The notes under the pieces: generated by a model
Seen by the model: the letters and a program-made list of their open reading frames with translations, nothing else
What the model was told of the DNA's origin: nothing
Databases searched by the model: none
Position numbers and translations under genes: made by a program
Assembly (NCBI RefSeq): GCF_021390395.1
Contig: NZ_JAJUWT010000025.1
Location: 62,001-126,000 of the forward strand
Length of the DNA: 64,000 bases
Direction of reading: 5' to 3'
Origin: Saccharothrix sp. S26
Lineage (GTDB): Bacteria; Actinomycetota; Actinomycetes; Mycobacteriales; Pseudonocardiaceae
Part shown: positions 54,607 through 63,195 of the stretch, piece after piece
Layout: each line of letters starts with the position of its first letter
Position numbering within the stretch: the first letter of the stretch is position 1

Positions 54607-56151
54607 GTGTTCAACACCCTTTCCGACCGGCTCACCTCGGTCCTGCAGAACCTGCGGGGCAAGGGGCGGCTGTCCGAGGCCGACATCGACGCCACCGCGC
54701 GCGAGATCCGGGTCGCGCTGCTGGAGGCCGACGTCGCGCTGCCCGTGGTGCGCACGTTCATCGCGAAGGTCAAGGAGCGCGCCAAGGGCGCCGAGGTCAG
54801 CCAGGCGCTGAACCCGGCCCAGCAGGTCGTCAAGATCGTCAACGAGGAGCTGGTCGGCATCCTCGGCGGGGAGACCCGCAGGCTCAACCTGGCCAAGAAC
54901 CCGCCGAGCGTGATCATGCTCGCCGGCCTCCAGGGCGCCGGCAAGACGACCCTGGCGGGCAAGCTCGCCAAGTGGCTCAAGGGCCAGGGCCACACCCCGA
55001 TCCTGGTGGCGTGCGACCTCCAGCGACCCAACGCGGTCACGCAGTTGCAGGTGGTCGGCCAGCGGGCGGGCGTGCCCGTGTTCGCGCCCGAGCCCGGCAA
55101 CGGCGTCGGCGACCCGGTCGACGTGGCCCGCAAGGGCATCGAGGAGGCCAAGCGGGCGCAGCACGACATCGTCGTGGTCGACACCGCGGGCCGCCTCGGC
55201 GTGGACGAGGAGATGATGCGCCAGGCCGTCGACATCCGCGCCGCCGTGCAGCCCGACGAGGTGCTGTTCGTGGTCGACGCGATGATCGGCCAGGACGCGG
55301 TGAACACCGCCACGGCGTTCCGCGACGGCGTGGGCTTCACCGGCGTGGTGCTGACCAAGCTCGACGGCGACGCCCGCGGTGGCGCGGCGCTGAGCGTGCG
55401 CGAGGTCACCGGCCAGCCCATCCTGTTCGCCTCGAACGGCGAGAAGCTGGAGGACTTCGACGTCTTCCACCCGGACCGGATGGCGAGCCGGATCCTGGGC
55501 ATGGGCGACATGCTCACCCTGATCGAGCAGGCCGAGCAGGCGTTCGACGCCGAGCAGGCCGAAGCCGCCGCGGTCAAGATGGGCTCCGGCCAGCTCACGC
55601 TGGAGGACTTCCTGGAGCAGATGCTGGCCCTGCGCAAGATGGGCCCCATCGCGAACCTGCTCGGCATGCTGCCCGGCGCGGGTCAGATGAAGGACCAGCT
55701 GGCCAACCTGGACGAGAAGCACCTGGACCGGGTGCAGGCGATCATCCGGGGCATGACCCCGGCCGAGCGCGACGACCCCAAGATCATCAACGCGTCCCGC
55801 CGGTTGCGCATCGCCAACGGTTCGGGCGTGCGGGTCAGCGACGTGAACGACCTGGTCAACCGCTTCTTCGAAGCCCGCAAGATGATGAGCCAGATGGCCG
55901 GCCGCTTCGGGCTGCCGGGCGCGGGCGGCAAGAACAACCGCAAGGGCAAGGGGAAGAAGGGCAAGAAGGGCAAGGGCCGCGGCCCCACGCCGCCGAAGGT
56001 GCGCGGCGGGTTCCCCGGCATGCCCGGCATGATGCCCGGCATGCCCGGCATGCCGCCCCAGGGCGGCGGGCCCGCGCTCCCGCCCGGCCTGGGCGGCTTC
56101 GACCAGCTCCCGCCCGGCTTCGACCCGTCGAAGCTGAAGTTCGACAAGTGA
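54607..56151 (+). CDS. ffh: Signal recognition particle protein Ffh
   Basis: Ffh binds 4.5S RNA and signal sequences and docks with FtsY. The 514 residues comprise the N domain, the GTPase ('LAGLQGAGKTTLAGKLAKWL', 'VVDTAGRLGVDEEMM', 'TKLDGDARGG') and the Met-rich M domain from about residue 325. The C terminus ends in Lys/Gly and 'PGMPGMMPGMPGMPP' repeats. GTG at 54607 gives the conserved 'FNTLSDRLTSVLQNLRGKGR' start. Its stop overlaps the next gene by 4 bases. Confidence 0.98.
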   Translation: MFNTLSDRLTSVLQNLRGKGRLSEADIDATAREIRVALLEADVALPVVRTFIAKVKERAKGAEVSQALNPAQQVVKIVNEELVGILGGETRRLNLAKNPPSVIMLAGLQGAGKTTLAGKLAKWLKGQGHTPILVACDLQRPNAVTQLQVVGQRAGVPVFAPEPGNGVGDPVDVARKGIEEAKRAQHDIVVVDTAGRLGVDEEMMRQAVDIRAAVQPDEVLFVVDAMIGQDAVNTATAFRDGVGFTGVVLTKLDGDARGGAALSVREVTGQPILFASNGEKLEDFDVFHPDRMASRILGMGDMLTLIEQAEQAFDAEQAEAAAVKMGSGQLTLEDFLEQMLALRKMGPIANLLGMLPGAGQMKDQLANLDEKHLDRVQAIIRGMTPAERDDPKIINASRRLRIANGSGVRVSDVNDLVNRFFEARKMMSQMAGRFGLPGAGGKNNRKGKGKKGKKGKGRGPTPPKVRGGFPGMPGMMPGMPGMPPQGGGPALPPGLGGFDQLPPGFDPSKLKFDK

Positions 56152-57224
56152 GCGGCCTGCACCTGCGGGGCGTCGTGCTCCCCGAGGGTGGCGACCCGCG
56201 GGACGTCTGGGTGGTCAACGGGCGCATCCGCACGAACCCGGTGCCGGGCGCGAGGACCGTCAGCACCGGCGGCTACCTGGTGCCCGGCCTGGTCGACGCG
56301 CACTGCCACGTCGGCCTGGGCGCCAAGGGCGCGGTCGACCTGCCCGAGGCCGTCGACCAGGCGCTGGCCGACCGGCAGGCGGGCACGCTGCTCATCCGCG
56401 ACTGCGGCTCGCCGCTGGACACGCGCCCGTTGCAGGAGCGGCTGGACCTGCCCCGGATCATCCGCGCGGGCAGGCACCTGGCCAGGCCCAAGCGGTACAT
56501 CAAGTACCTGGGCGTCGAGATCGAGGACCCGGCCGACCTGCCGTCCGCCGTGGCCGAGCAGGTCGAGGCGGGCGACGGCTGGGTGAAGCTGGTCGGCGAC
56601 TGGATCGACCGGGAGACCGGCGACCTCGCGCCGCTGTGGACCGAGGACGTGCTCACCGAGGCGATCAAGGTCGCGCACGAGGCCAAGGCCAGGGTCACCG
56701 CGCACGTCTTCGGCGAGGACGCCCTGCCCGCCCTGCTCAACGCGGGCATCGACTGCATCGAGCACGGCACGGGCCTGACCGACGACACGATCGCGCAGAT
56801 GGCCCGCGCCGGGACCGCGCTGGTGCCGACGCTGATCAACGTCGAGAACTTCCCGGCCATCGCGGCGGGCGCGGACAAGTACCCGACCTACCAGGGCCAC
56901 ATGCGGGACCTGTACGCCCGCAACCGCGAGACGATCGCCAAGGCGGTCGAGGCGGGCGTCCCGGTGTTCGCGGGCACGGACGCGGGCGGCGGCATCCGGC
57001 ACGGCCGGATCGTGGACGAGGTCAAGGCGCTGCACGGCGTCGGCATGAGCACGACCCGGGCACTGGGCGCCGCCTCCTGGGCCGCGCGCGAGTGGCTGGG
57101 CTTCCCGTCGCTCACCGAGGGCGCGGCGGCCGACATCGTCGTCTACGACGGCGACCCGCGCGACGACCTCGACGCCCTGCGCCACCCCAAGCTCGTCATG
57201 CTGCGCGGCCGGATCCACGCCTGA
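56148..57224 (+). CDS. Amidohydrolase, imidazolonepropionase/prolidase-like
   Basis: A 358-residue metal-dependent hydrolase of the amidohydrolase superfamily. Visible ligands are HxH in 'GLVDAHCHVGLG', a Lys candidate in 'DGWVKLVGDW', His in 'RVTAHVFGED' and 'CIEHGTGLTDD', and the catalytic Asp in 'FAGTDAGGGI'. The substrate is unknown. It overlaps ffh by GTGA, the same order as in mycobacteria, so it is made from the ffh mRNA. A 9-bp perfect hairpin follows. Confidence 0.87.
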   Translation: MSGLHLRGVVLPEGGDPRDVWVVNGRIRTNPVPGARTVSTGGYLVPGLVDAHCHVGLGAKGAVDLPEAVDQALADRQAGTLLIRDCGSPLDTRPLQERLDLPRIIRAGRHLARPKRYIKYLGVEIEDPADLPSAVAEQVEAGDGWVKLVGDWIDRETGDLAPLWTEDVLTEAIKVAHEAKARVTAHVFGEDALPALLNAGIDCIEHGTGLTDDTIAQMARAGTALVPTLINVENFPAIAAGADKYPTYQGHMRDLYARNRETIAKAVEAGVPVFAGTDAGGGIRHGRIVDEVKALHGVGMSTTRALGAASWAAREWLGFPSLTEGAAADIVVYDGDPRDDLDALRHPKLVMLRGRIHA

Positions 57225-57227
57225 CCC

Positions 57228-57250
57228 GATCACGGAGGAAATCCGTGATC
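57228..57250. terminator. Terminator hairpin after the ffh operon
   Basis: GATCACGGA (57228-57236) pairs perfectly with TCCGTGATC (57242-57250) around a 5-base loop, 3 bases after the amidohydrolase stop. Confidence 0.75.
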
Positions 57251-57364
57251 AGACCGGGTGGCGAGGAGTTCTTCCGCCACCCGTGGCGAGTGCTGCCGCC
57301 GTCAGGGTGATCTTGAACGACCTCGGGCAGCACTCCGCCCCGCCGGCCCACTACGTTCGGACGA

Positions 57365-58075
57365 GTGGAGGAACAGCGGGACCGGGACACCGGCCGGGCG
57401 CACTGGGGCTTCCTGGCGTTCTTCACCGGCCTGGGCGGCTACCACCTGGCGATCCTCGTGTTCACCGCCGCGACGGCCGACCGCTTCGCCGAGGTCGACA
57501 TCACCGACCCGCCGGTGCTGGGCCCGCTCCTGCTGCTCGTGTTCCTGCCCAACGTCCTGCTCGGCCTCGGCCCGGTGGTCGTCTCGTGGCGCCGCGGCGA
57601 CGGGCCGGCCAAGGACTTCGGCCTGATGCCCACCGCGCGGGACTTCAAGGTCGGTCTTGCCGCCGGCGGCGCGGCGCTGCTGGCCGCCTGGCTGCTGGGC
57701 GCGCTGCTGCTGCGCATCAACCCGGACCGGTCCGGCTCGTTGGACGAGATCGAGGCCCTCTCCGGCGGCCGCACGATCTGGCTGGCCGCGGCGGCCCTGT
57801 TCGTCTTCCTCGGCGCGCCGCTGACCGAGGAACTGCTCACCAGGGGCGCGCTGTGGCAGGGGCTGGCGCACTACCGCATCCCCAAGTTCGCGATCCTGGC
57901 CCTCACCGCGCTGGTCTTCGCGTTCCTGCACGAGGAGAGCTGGCGCGTGCTGAGCCTGTTCGCCCAGGGGCTCGCCATCGGCGCGGCCCGCATGATCACC
58001 GGCCGGGTGGCCTCCAGCGTGGTGGCGCACGCCACGAACAACCTGCTGCCCGCCGTCTACCTGTACATCGGCTGA
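57365..58075 (+). CDS. CPBP-family intramembrane metalloprotease
   Basis: A 236-residue membrane protein with about six segments and the CPBP/Abi motifs: the paired Glu and Arg in 'TEELLTRGALWQGL', a His in 'VFAFLHEESWRVL' and 'HATNNLLP' near the end. Members act as Rce1-like proteases or in stress and bacteriocin self-immunity. The substrate here is unknown. GTG lies 7 bases after TACGTT (57352-57357), likely leaderless. The next gene is a second CPBP protein. Confidence 0.87.
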   Translation: MEEQRDRDTGRAHWGFLAFFTGLGGYHLAILVFTAATADRFAEVDITDPPVLGPLLLLVFLPNVLLGLGPVVVSWRRGDGPAKDFGLMPTARDFKVGLAAGGAALLAAWLLGALLLRINPDRSGSLDEIEALSGGRTIWLAAAALFVFLGAPLTEELLTRGALWQGLAHYRIPKFAILALTALVFAFLHEESWRVLSLFAQGLAIGAARMITGRVASSVVAHATNNLLPAVYLYIG

Positions 58076-58084
58076 CTAGGGTGG

Positions 58085-58867
58085 ATGGCTGTGACACGAC
58101 CGGATGAACCGCCGCCGAGCCTGATCGCCAGCGTCCGCGCGGTGGGACGGGAACCGGAAGCGGTGCCCGCCGGCCAGCGGTGGGGCTTCGGCGCGTTCCT
58201 GTTGGTCGAGGCGGTGTTCATCCTCAGTGCGGTGTTCATCACGGCGGTGGCCCGCACCTCGGGCACGGACATCGGCTCCTCGGTGACGTTCGTGCTGGTC
58301 GGCTCGATGGTCCCCACGGTCCTGGCCGCCGCCGTCGCGGTCACCATCACCTACCTGCGCGGCAACGGCCCGTTCCGGGACCTGCGGCTGGCCTGGGACT
58401 GGGCCGACGTCAAGGTCGGCCTGAAGCTGGGCGCGCTCGGCCTGGTGCTCACCTACGTGGCCGCGGTGATCTGGTCGAGGGCCGTGGGCGACAAGAACGC
58501 CACCTCGGCGATCGGCGAGCTCGTGGACGGTGCGGGGCTGCCCGTCTCCGCCGCCGTCGCGATGTTCCTCTACGTGTGCTTCGTGGGCCCGGTGTGCGAG
58601 GAAGTGATCTACCGCGGCCTGCTGTGGGGCGCGATCGAGCGGCAGCGCTGGAGCCGGTGGGCGGCGTTCGTGCTGACCACCCTGATCTTCGCGGCGAGCC
58701 ACCTCGAACCCCTGCGGACGTCGTTGCTCATCGTCATCGCGCTGCCCATCGGCATCGCCCGCCTCATCACCCGACGGCTCACCGCCAGCGTGGTGGCGCA
58801 CGTCATCAACAACTTCCTGCCGGGGCTGACCCTGCTGCTCGTCTCCGTTGGAGTGATGCCCGCGTGA
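58085..58867 (+). CDS. Second CPBP-family intramembrane metalloprotease
   Basis: A 260-residue membrane protein with the same CPBP motifs: '[14 protein letters not shown]', '[12 protein letters not shown]' and 'AHVININNFLP'-type end (residues A-H-V-I-N-N-F). It lies 9 bases after the first CPBP gene and is a divergent tandem paralogue rather than a recent copy. ATG at 58085 is used; TAGGGT at 58077-58082 makes the GTG at 58091 a good leaderless alternative. Its stop overlaps the pxpA start (GTGA). Confidence 0.86.
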   Translation: MAVTRPDEPPPSLIASVRAVGREPEAVPAGQRWGFGAFLLVEAVFILSAVFITAVARTSGTDIGSSVTFVLVGSMVPTVLAAAVAVTITYLRGNGPFRDLRLAWDWADVKVGLKLGALGLVLTYVAAVIWSRAVGDKNATSAIGELVDGAGLPVSAAVAMFLYVCFVGPVCEEVIYRGLLWGAIERQRWSRWAAFVLTTLIFAASHLEPLRTSLLIVIALPIGIARLITRRLTASVVAHVINNFLPGLTLLLVSVGVMPA

Positions 58868-59619
58868 TCGACCTCAACAGCGACCTCGGCGAGGGCTTCG
58901 GCATCTGGCGCCTGGGCGACGACGAGGCCCTGCTCGGCATCGTGACCAGCGCGAACGTGGCCTGTGGCTTCCACGCGGGCGACCCGTCGACCATGCGCCG
59001 GGTGTGCCGGCAGGCCGCGGTCGCGGGCGTCGCGGTGGGCGCCCAGGTGTCGTACCGGGACCTGGCGGGCTTCGGCCGCCGGTTCATCGACGCCGACCCG
59101 GTCGAGCTGGCCGACGAGGTGCTGTACCAGATCGGGGCGCTGGACGCGTGCGCCAAGGCCGCCGGGACCGCCGTCGAGTACGTCAAGCCGCACGGCGCGC
59201 TCTACAACGCCACCGTCCACCACGACAGGCAGGCGCAGGCCGTGGTGGACGGGGTCAAGGCGTTCGGCGACCTGCCCGTGCTCGGCCTGCCCGGCTCCCG
59301 CCTGCTCCACCACGCCGAACGGGCGGGCCTGCGCCCGGTGCGGGAGGCGTTCGCCGACCGCGCGTACACCCCGCAGGCCACGCTCGTGCCGCGCACCGAG
59401 CCGAACGCCGTGCTCACCGGCACGGACGAGGTCGTCGCGCAGGTCCTGCGGCTCGCTCAACGCGGTGAACTGGTCGCCGTGGACGGCTCGGTGATCGAGG
59501 CGGAGGTCGACTCGATCTGCCTGCACGGCGACACGCCGGGCGCGGTCGAGCACGCGAAGCGGGTGCGCGCGGCACTGGAGGACGCGGGCGTCACCGTGGC
59601 CCGATTCGTGCCGCGCTAG
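58864..59619 (+). CDS. pxpA: 5-oxoprolinase subunit A (LamB/YcsF family)
   Basis: PxpA with PxpB and PxpC hydrolyses 5-oxoproline to glutamate using ATP. The 251 residues begin '[20 protein letters not shown]' and hold '[18 protein letters not shown]' and 'VKPHGALYN', the family's metal-binding motifs. No pxpB or pxpC gene follows, so the complex partners must lie elsewhere or be missing. GTG at 58864 overlaps the CPBP stop. Confidence 0.93.
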   Translation: MIDLNSDLGEGFGIWRLGDDEALLGIVTSANVACGFHAGDPSTMRRVCRQAAVAGVAVGAQVSYRDLAGFGRRFIDADPVELADEVLYQIGALDACAKAAGTAVEYVKPHGALYNATVHHDRQAQAVVDGVKAFGDLPVLGLPGSRLLHHAERAGLRPVREAFADRAYTPQATLVPRTEPNAVLTGTDEVVAQVLRLAQRGELVAVDGSVIEAEVDSICLHGDTPGAVEHAKRVRAALEDAGVTVARFVPR

Positions 59620-59772
59620 GCCCGTCTGGCAGAATGGTTGGTTGTTCGCCGAGGTCGGTCCCTCTCACCGTGCCATGGCGCCCCAGACACCTGGGCTTTC
59701 ACCACCCGTGCCCCACTCGGGTGAGGACTGCCCGCACCTGAGCACACGAGAGCACGAGGAGCACCCACACCC
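59620..59772 (+). promoter_or_regulatory. Upstream region of rpsP with element shared with rplS
   Basis: CGTCTGGCAGAATGG at 59623-59637 recurs as CGTCTGGCACACTGG at 61740-61754, 13 of 15 identical, each 130-150 bases before a ribosomal protein gene. TGGCAGAAT can be read as an extended -10 box. The remaining leader to the rpsP GTG is about 135 bases, long enough for a regulatory leader. GAGGAG at 59756-59761 precedes the start. Confidence 0.5.
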
Positions 59773-60228
59773 GTGGCCGTCAAGATCAAGCTTCAGCGGC
59801 TTGGCAAGATCCGTCAGCCGTACTACCGGATCGTCGTCGCCGATGCCCGCACCCGCCGCAACGGCAAGGCCATCGAGACGATCGGCAAGTACCACCCGAA
59901 GGAAGAGCCGTCGTTCATCGCGGTGGACAGCGACCGCGCGCAGTACTGGCTGGGCGTCGGCGCGCAGCCGACCGAGTCGGTCCAGCGCCTGCTCGAGATC
60001 ACCGGTGACTGGCAGAAGTTCAAGGGCCTGCCGGGCGCCGAGGGCACGCTGAAGGTCAAGGAGCCGAAGCCGAGCAAGGCGGACCTGTTCGCCGCCGCGC
60101 TGGCCGCCGCGGGCGACGCCCCGTCCACCGAGGCGACCACCCCGAAGAAGAAGTCGGCCAAGAAGGACGACGCCAAGAAGGCCGACGCCGAGGCCACTGC
60201 CCCCGAGGCCGCCAAGGACGAGGCGTGA
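59773..60228 (+). CDS. rpsP: Small ribosomal subunit protein bS16
   Basis: bS16 is a primary-to-secondary binder in 30S assembly. The product has 151 residues: the conserved domain ('[20 protein letters not shown]', '[15 protein letters not shown]') fills ~85 residues and is followed by an Ala/Lys-rich tail ('[19 protein letters not shown]'), a common actinobacterial extension. GTG at 59773. It overlaps khpA by 4 bases. Confidence 0.97.
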   Translation: MAVKIKLQRLGKIRQPYYRIVVADARTRRNGKAIETIGKYHPKEEPSFIAVDSDRAQYWLGVGAQPTESVQRLLEITGDWQKFKGLPGAEGTLKVKEPKPSKADLFAAALAAAGDAPSTEATTPKKKSAKKDDAKKADAEATAPEAAKDEA

Positions 60229-60464
60229 GCTTGTTGGCTGACGCCCTCGAACACCTCGTTCGGGGCATCGTCGACCACCCGGACGACGTCCGGGTGAACC
60301 TGGTCACGACCCGCCGCGGTCGCACGCTCGAGGTCCACGTCCACCCGGACGACCTCGGCAAGGTGATCGGCCGCAGCGGCCGCACCGCGACCGCCCTGCG
60401 CACCGTGATGGCCGGTATCGGTGGTCGTGGCGTGCGCGTCGACGTGGTCGACACCGACCGCTGA
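60225..60464 (+). CDS. khpA: KH-domain RNA-binding protein KhpA
   Basis: A 79-residue single KH domain with the GxxG loop in '[19 protein letters not shown]'. KhpA pairs with KhpB/EloR in other bacteria and binds RNA. It lies between rpsP and rimM, its standard place, and overlaps rpsP by GTGA. Confidence 0.95.
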   Translation: MSLLADALEHLVRGIVDHPDDVRVNLVTTRRGRTLEVHVHPDDLGKVIGRSGRTATALRTVMAGIGGRGVRVDVVDTDR

Positions 60465-60472
60465 ACGCGCGC

Positions 60473-60991
60473 ATGGACGTCGTCGTCGGCCGAGTGGCCA
60501 AGGCGCACGGGATCAGCGGCGAGCTCGCCGTCGACGTGCGCACGGACTCACCCGAGACCCGGTTCGCCAAGGGCTCGGTGCTGGCCGCCAAACTGCGTGA
60601 CGGCACGTCCCGGAACCTCACCGTCGCAGCCGCCCGGAACCACTCCGGGCGGCTGCTGGTGCGTTTCGAGGAAGTGCTGACCCGTGACGTCGCCGAGACG
60701 CTGCGCGGCACGTTGCTGCTCGGCAGCACCGAGGACCTGCCGCCCACCGGCGACCCGGACGAGTTCTACGACCACGAGCTCGAAGGGCTGACCGCGCAGC
60801 TCGCGGACGGCACGGAGGTCGGCACCGTGCTGGAGGTCGTGCACGGTCCCGGCGGCGAGCTGCTGGTGGTCAAGCGCCCGAACGGCCAGGAGACCCTGGT
60901 GCCGTTCGTGCGCGAGATCGTGCCGACGGTGGACGTCGCCGGCCGGCGCGTGGTGCTGGACCCGCCCGAGGGCCTGCTCGATGCGGATTGA
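60473..60991 (+). CDS. rimM: Ribosome maturation factor RimM
   Basis: RimM helps assemble the 30S head and binds uS19. The 172 residues show the N-terminal barrel ('[20 protein letters not shown]') and PRC-barrel ('[15 protein letters not shown]', '[20 protein letters not shown]'). It overlaps trmD by 11 bases, so the two are translated together. Confidence 0.96.
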   Translation: MDVVVGRVAKAHGISGELAVDVRTDSPETRFAKGSVLAAKLRDGTSRNLTVAAARNHSGRLLVRFEEVLTRDVAETLRGTLLLGSTEDLPPTGDPDEFYDHELEGLTAQLADGTEVGTVLEVVHGPGGELLVVKRPNGQETLVPFVREIVPTVDVAGRRVVLDPPEGLLDAD

Positions 60992-61715
60992 CGTCGTCAC
61001 GATCTTCCCCGAGTACCTGGACCCGCTGCGCGCCGCCCTGCTGGGCAAGGCGATCGACAAGGGCCTGATCAGCGTCGGCGTGCACGACCTGCGCGACTGG
61101 ACGCACGACGTGCACAAGGCCGTGGACGACAGCCCGTACGGCGGTGGTCCCGGCATGGTGATGAAGCCCCAGGTGTGGGGCGAGGCGCTGGACGAGGTGT
61201 GCACCCCGGCCACCCGCCTGATCGTGCCCACGCCCGCCGGTCGGCCGTTCACCCAGCGCATGGCCCACGAGCTGGCCGCCGAGGAGCACCTGGTGTTCGC
61301 CTGCGGCCGGTACGAGGGCATCGACCAGCGGGTGGTGGACGACGCGTCCCGCCGGATGCGCGTGGACGAGGTCTCCATCGGCGACTACGTGCTGGTGGGC
61401 GGCGAGGTGGCGGTGCTGGTGGTGGTCGAGGCCGTCGCCCGGCTGCTGCCCGGCGTGCTCGGCAACCCGAAGTCGGCCGCGGAGGACTCGTTCTCCGACG
61501 GCCTGCTGGAGGGACCCAGCTACACCCGGCCCGAGGTGTGGCGCGACCTCGCCGTGCCGGAGGTGCTGCGCTCGGGCAACCACAAGGCGATCGACCGGTG
61601 GCGGCGCGACCAGTCGCTGCGCCGCACCCGCGAGCGCCGGCCCGAACTGCTCGACGCCCTGCCCGAAGGCGCGCTCGACAAGCACGACCGCGCGCTGCTG
61701 GAGGGGCTGGACTAG
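60981..61715 (+). CDS. trmD: tRNA (guanine37-N1)-methyltransferase
   Basis: TrmD methylates G37 of tRNAs to prevent frameshifting. The 244-residue SPOUT knot enzyme carries '[18 protein letters not shown]', '[13 protein letters not shown]' and '[17 protein letters not shown]', the SAM-binding trefoil knot. ATG at 60981 overlaps rimM. 167 bases separate it from rplS, which has its own promoter-like element. Confidence 0.98.
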   Translation: MRIDVVTIFPEYLDPLRAALLGKAIDKGLISVGVHDLRDWTHDVHKAVDDSPYGGGPGMVMKPQVWGEALDEVCTPATRLIVPTPAGRPFTQRMAHELAAEEHLVFACGRYEGIDQRVVDDASRRMRVDEVSIGDYVLVGGEVAVLVVVEAVARLLPGVLGNPKSAAEDSFSDGLLEGPSYTRPEVWRDLAVPEVLRSGNHKAIDRWRRDQSLRRTRERRPELLDALPEGALDKHDRALLEGLD

Positions 61716-61739
61716 GGGCGATTTCTCCCCGCCGCCCCT

Positions 61740-61754
61740 CGTCTGGCACACTGG
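61740..61754 (+). promoter_or_regulatory. Promoter-like element upstream of rplS, shared with rpsP
   Basis: CGTCTGGCACACTGG matches 59623-59637 before rpsP at 13 of 15 positions. It sits 25 bases after the trmD stop and 128 bases before rplS, giving rplS a likely promoter of its own. The rest of this 167-base leader contains no gene. Confidence 0.45.
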
Positions 61755-61882
61755 ACAGGTTGCTGCACCCGGTTCAACTCATCCGGCGTGCGCTAGGCCC
61801 GCCCCCGTGCGCGTGTGTAACTCGAGATGTTCCGCGCCCTGGGGGAGTACGCAATACACGTGAGGACGAGGACGGACCACCG

Positions 61883-62242
61883 ATGAACACCCTGGACGCT
61901 CTTGACGCCCAGTCGCTGCGCTCCGACATCCCCAGCTTCCGGCCGGGCGACACGCTGAAGGTCCACGTCCGCGTCATCGAGGGCTCCCGCGAGCGGGTCC
62001 AGGTGTTCCAGGGCGTCGTGATCCGCCGCCAGGGCGGCGGCATCCGTGAGACCTTCACCGTCCGCAAGGTCTCGTTCGGTGTCGGCGTCGAGCGCACCTT
62101 CCCGGTGCACTCCCCGAACATCGCCGAGATCGAGGTCGCCTCCCGCGGTGACGTCCGCCGGGCGAAGCTGTACTACCTCCGCGACCTGCGCGGCAAGGCC
62201 GCGAAGATCAAGGAGAAGCGCGAGGCCAAGCCGGCCTCCTGA
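61883..62242 (+). CDS. rplS: Large ribosomal subunit protein bL19
   Basis: bL19 sits at the 30S-50S interface. The 119 residues contain '[20 protein letters not shown]', '[16 protein letters not shown]' and '[20 protein letters not shown]', the family signature. ATG at 61883. It is followed 34 bases later by the first signal peptidase gene, as in mycobacteria. Confidence 0.97.
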   Translation: MNTLDALDAQSLRSDIPSFRPGDTLKVHVRVIEGSRERVQVFQGVVIRRQGGGIRETFTVRKVSFGVGVERTFPVHSPNIAEIEVASRGDVRRAKLYYLRDLRGKAAKIKEKREAKPAS

Positions 62243-62276
62243 CGCCGGGCACACGCGGAAGCAGTAGCCTGCCCAC

Positions 62277-63179
62277 GTGGCAGATCCCGTGCACCGCTCC
62301 GCTGACGAAGACGGTCAGGATCCCGCAGTCGAGTCCACTCCGGACTCGGCTGCGGGCGGCAAGTCGAAGAAGGACAAGAAGAAGCCGCCGCTCTGGCGCG
62401 AGCTGCTCGTGCTCGGGGCCACGGCGCTCGTCCTCACGGTCCTGATCCAGACGTTCCTCGCGCGGGTGTACGTGATCCCGTCGCAGTCGATGGAGCAGAC
62501 CCTCCACGGCTGCCCCGGTTGCAACAACGACCGGGTGCTGGTGGACAAGCTGGTCTACGACTTCACCGACATCGAGCCGGGCGAGGTCGTGGTCTTCCGC
62601 GGCCCCGAGACGTGGGGCAACAACGACTTCGCGTCCAACCGCTCGGACAACCCGGTCGTCGCGGGCATCCAGTCGGTGGCCTCGCTGGTGGGCCTCGCGC
62701 CGCCGGACGAGCGCGACTTCGTCAAGCGCGTGATCGCGGTCGGCGGGCAGACCGTCGAGTGCTGCGACGAGCAGCACCGCGTGAAGGTCGACGGCAAGCC
62801 GCTGGACGAGCCGTACATCTACTGGCAGCCCGGCACGTCACCGGAGAACCACGACCCGTTCGAGCCGGTCAAGGTCCCCGAGGGCCACCTCTGGGTGATG
62901 GGTGACAACCGCACGAACTCCACCGACTCCCGCAAGCAGGGCGGCGGCGGCCTGGCGGGCACCGTGCCGGAGGAGAACGTCATCGGCAAGGCTCGGGTCA
63001 TCGTGCTGCCGCCGTCGCGCTGGCAGGGCATCGGCGACCACAACCCGCAGGCCGTGGCGCTCGGCGCGCCCGCCTGGCAGGGCGCCATCCCGGCGGGCGC
63101 GGGGCTGGCCGCGGCGTGGCCGCTGGTGTTCTTCGGCCGGAAGTTGCGCAGGCGGTTGACCAGGGCCTCACAGCCCTGA
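62277..63179 (+). CDS. lepB: Type I signal peptidase, first copy
   Basis: LepB cuts signal peptides from exported proteins. The 300 residues have a charged cytoplasmic start, a membrane segment ('LLVLGATALVLTVLIQTFL'), the nucleophile Ser71 in 'VIPSQSMEQTL', the general base Lys150 in 'RDFVKRVIAVGGQTV', 'GDNRTNSTDSR' and a second membrane segment near residue 275. A Cys pair follows the active Ser ('HGCPGCNNDR'). GTG lies 6 bases after TAGCCT (62265-62270), likely leaderless. Confidence 0.96.
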   Translation: MADPVHRSADEDGQDPAVESTPDSAAGGKSKKDKKKPPLWRELLVLGATALVLTVLIQTFLARVYVIPSQSMEQTLHGCPGCNNDRVLVDKLVYDFTDIEPGEVVVFRGPETWGNNDFASNRSDNPVVAGIQSVASLVGLAPPDERDFVKRVIAVGGQTVECCDEQHRVKVDGKPLDEPYIYWQPGTSPENHDPFEPVKVPEGHLWVMGDNRTNSTDSRKQGGGGLAGTVPEENVIGKARVIVLPPSRWQGIGDHNPQAVALGAPAWQGAIPAGAGLAAAWPLVFFGRKLRRRLTRASQP

Positions 63180-63195
63180 TCGGTACGCTGAGCAC

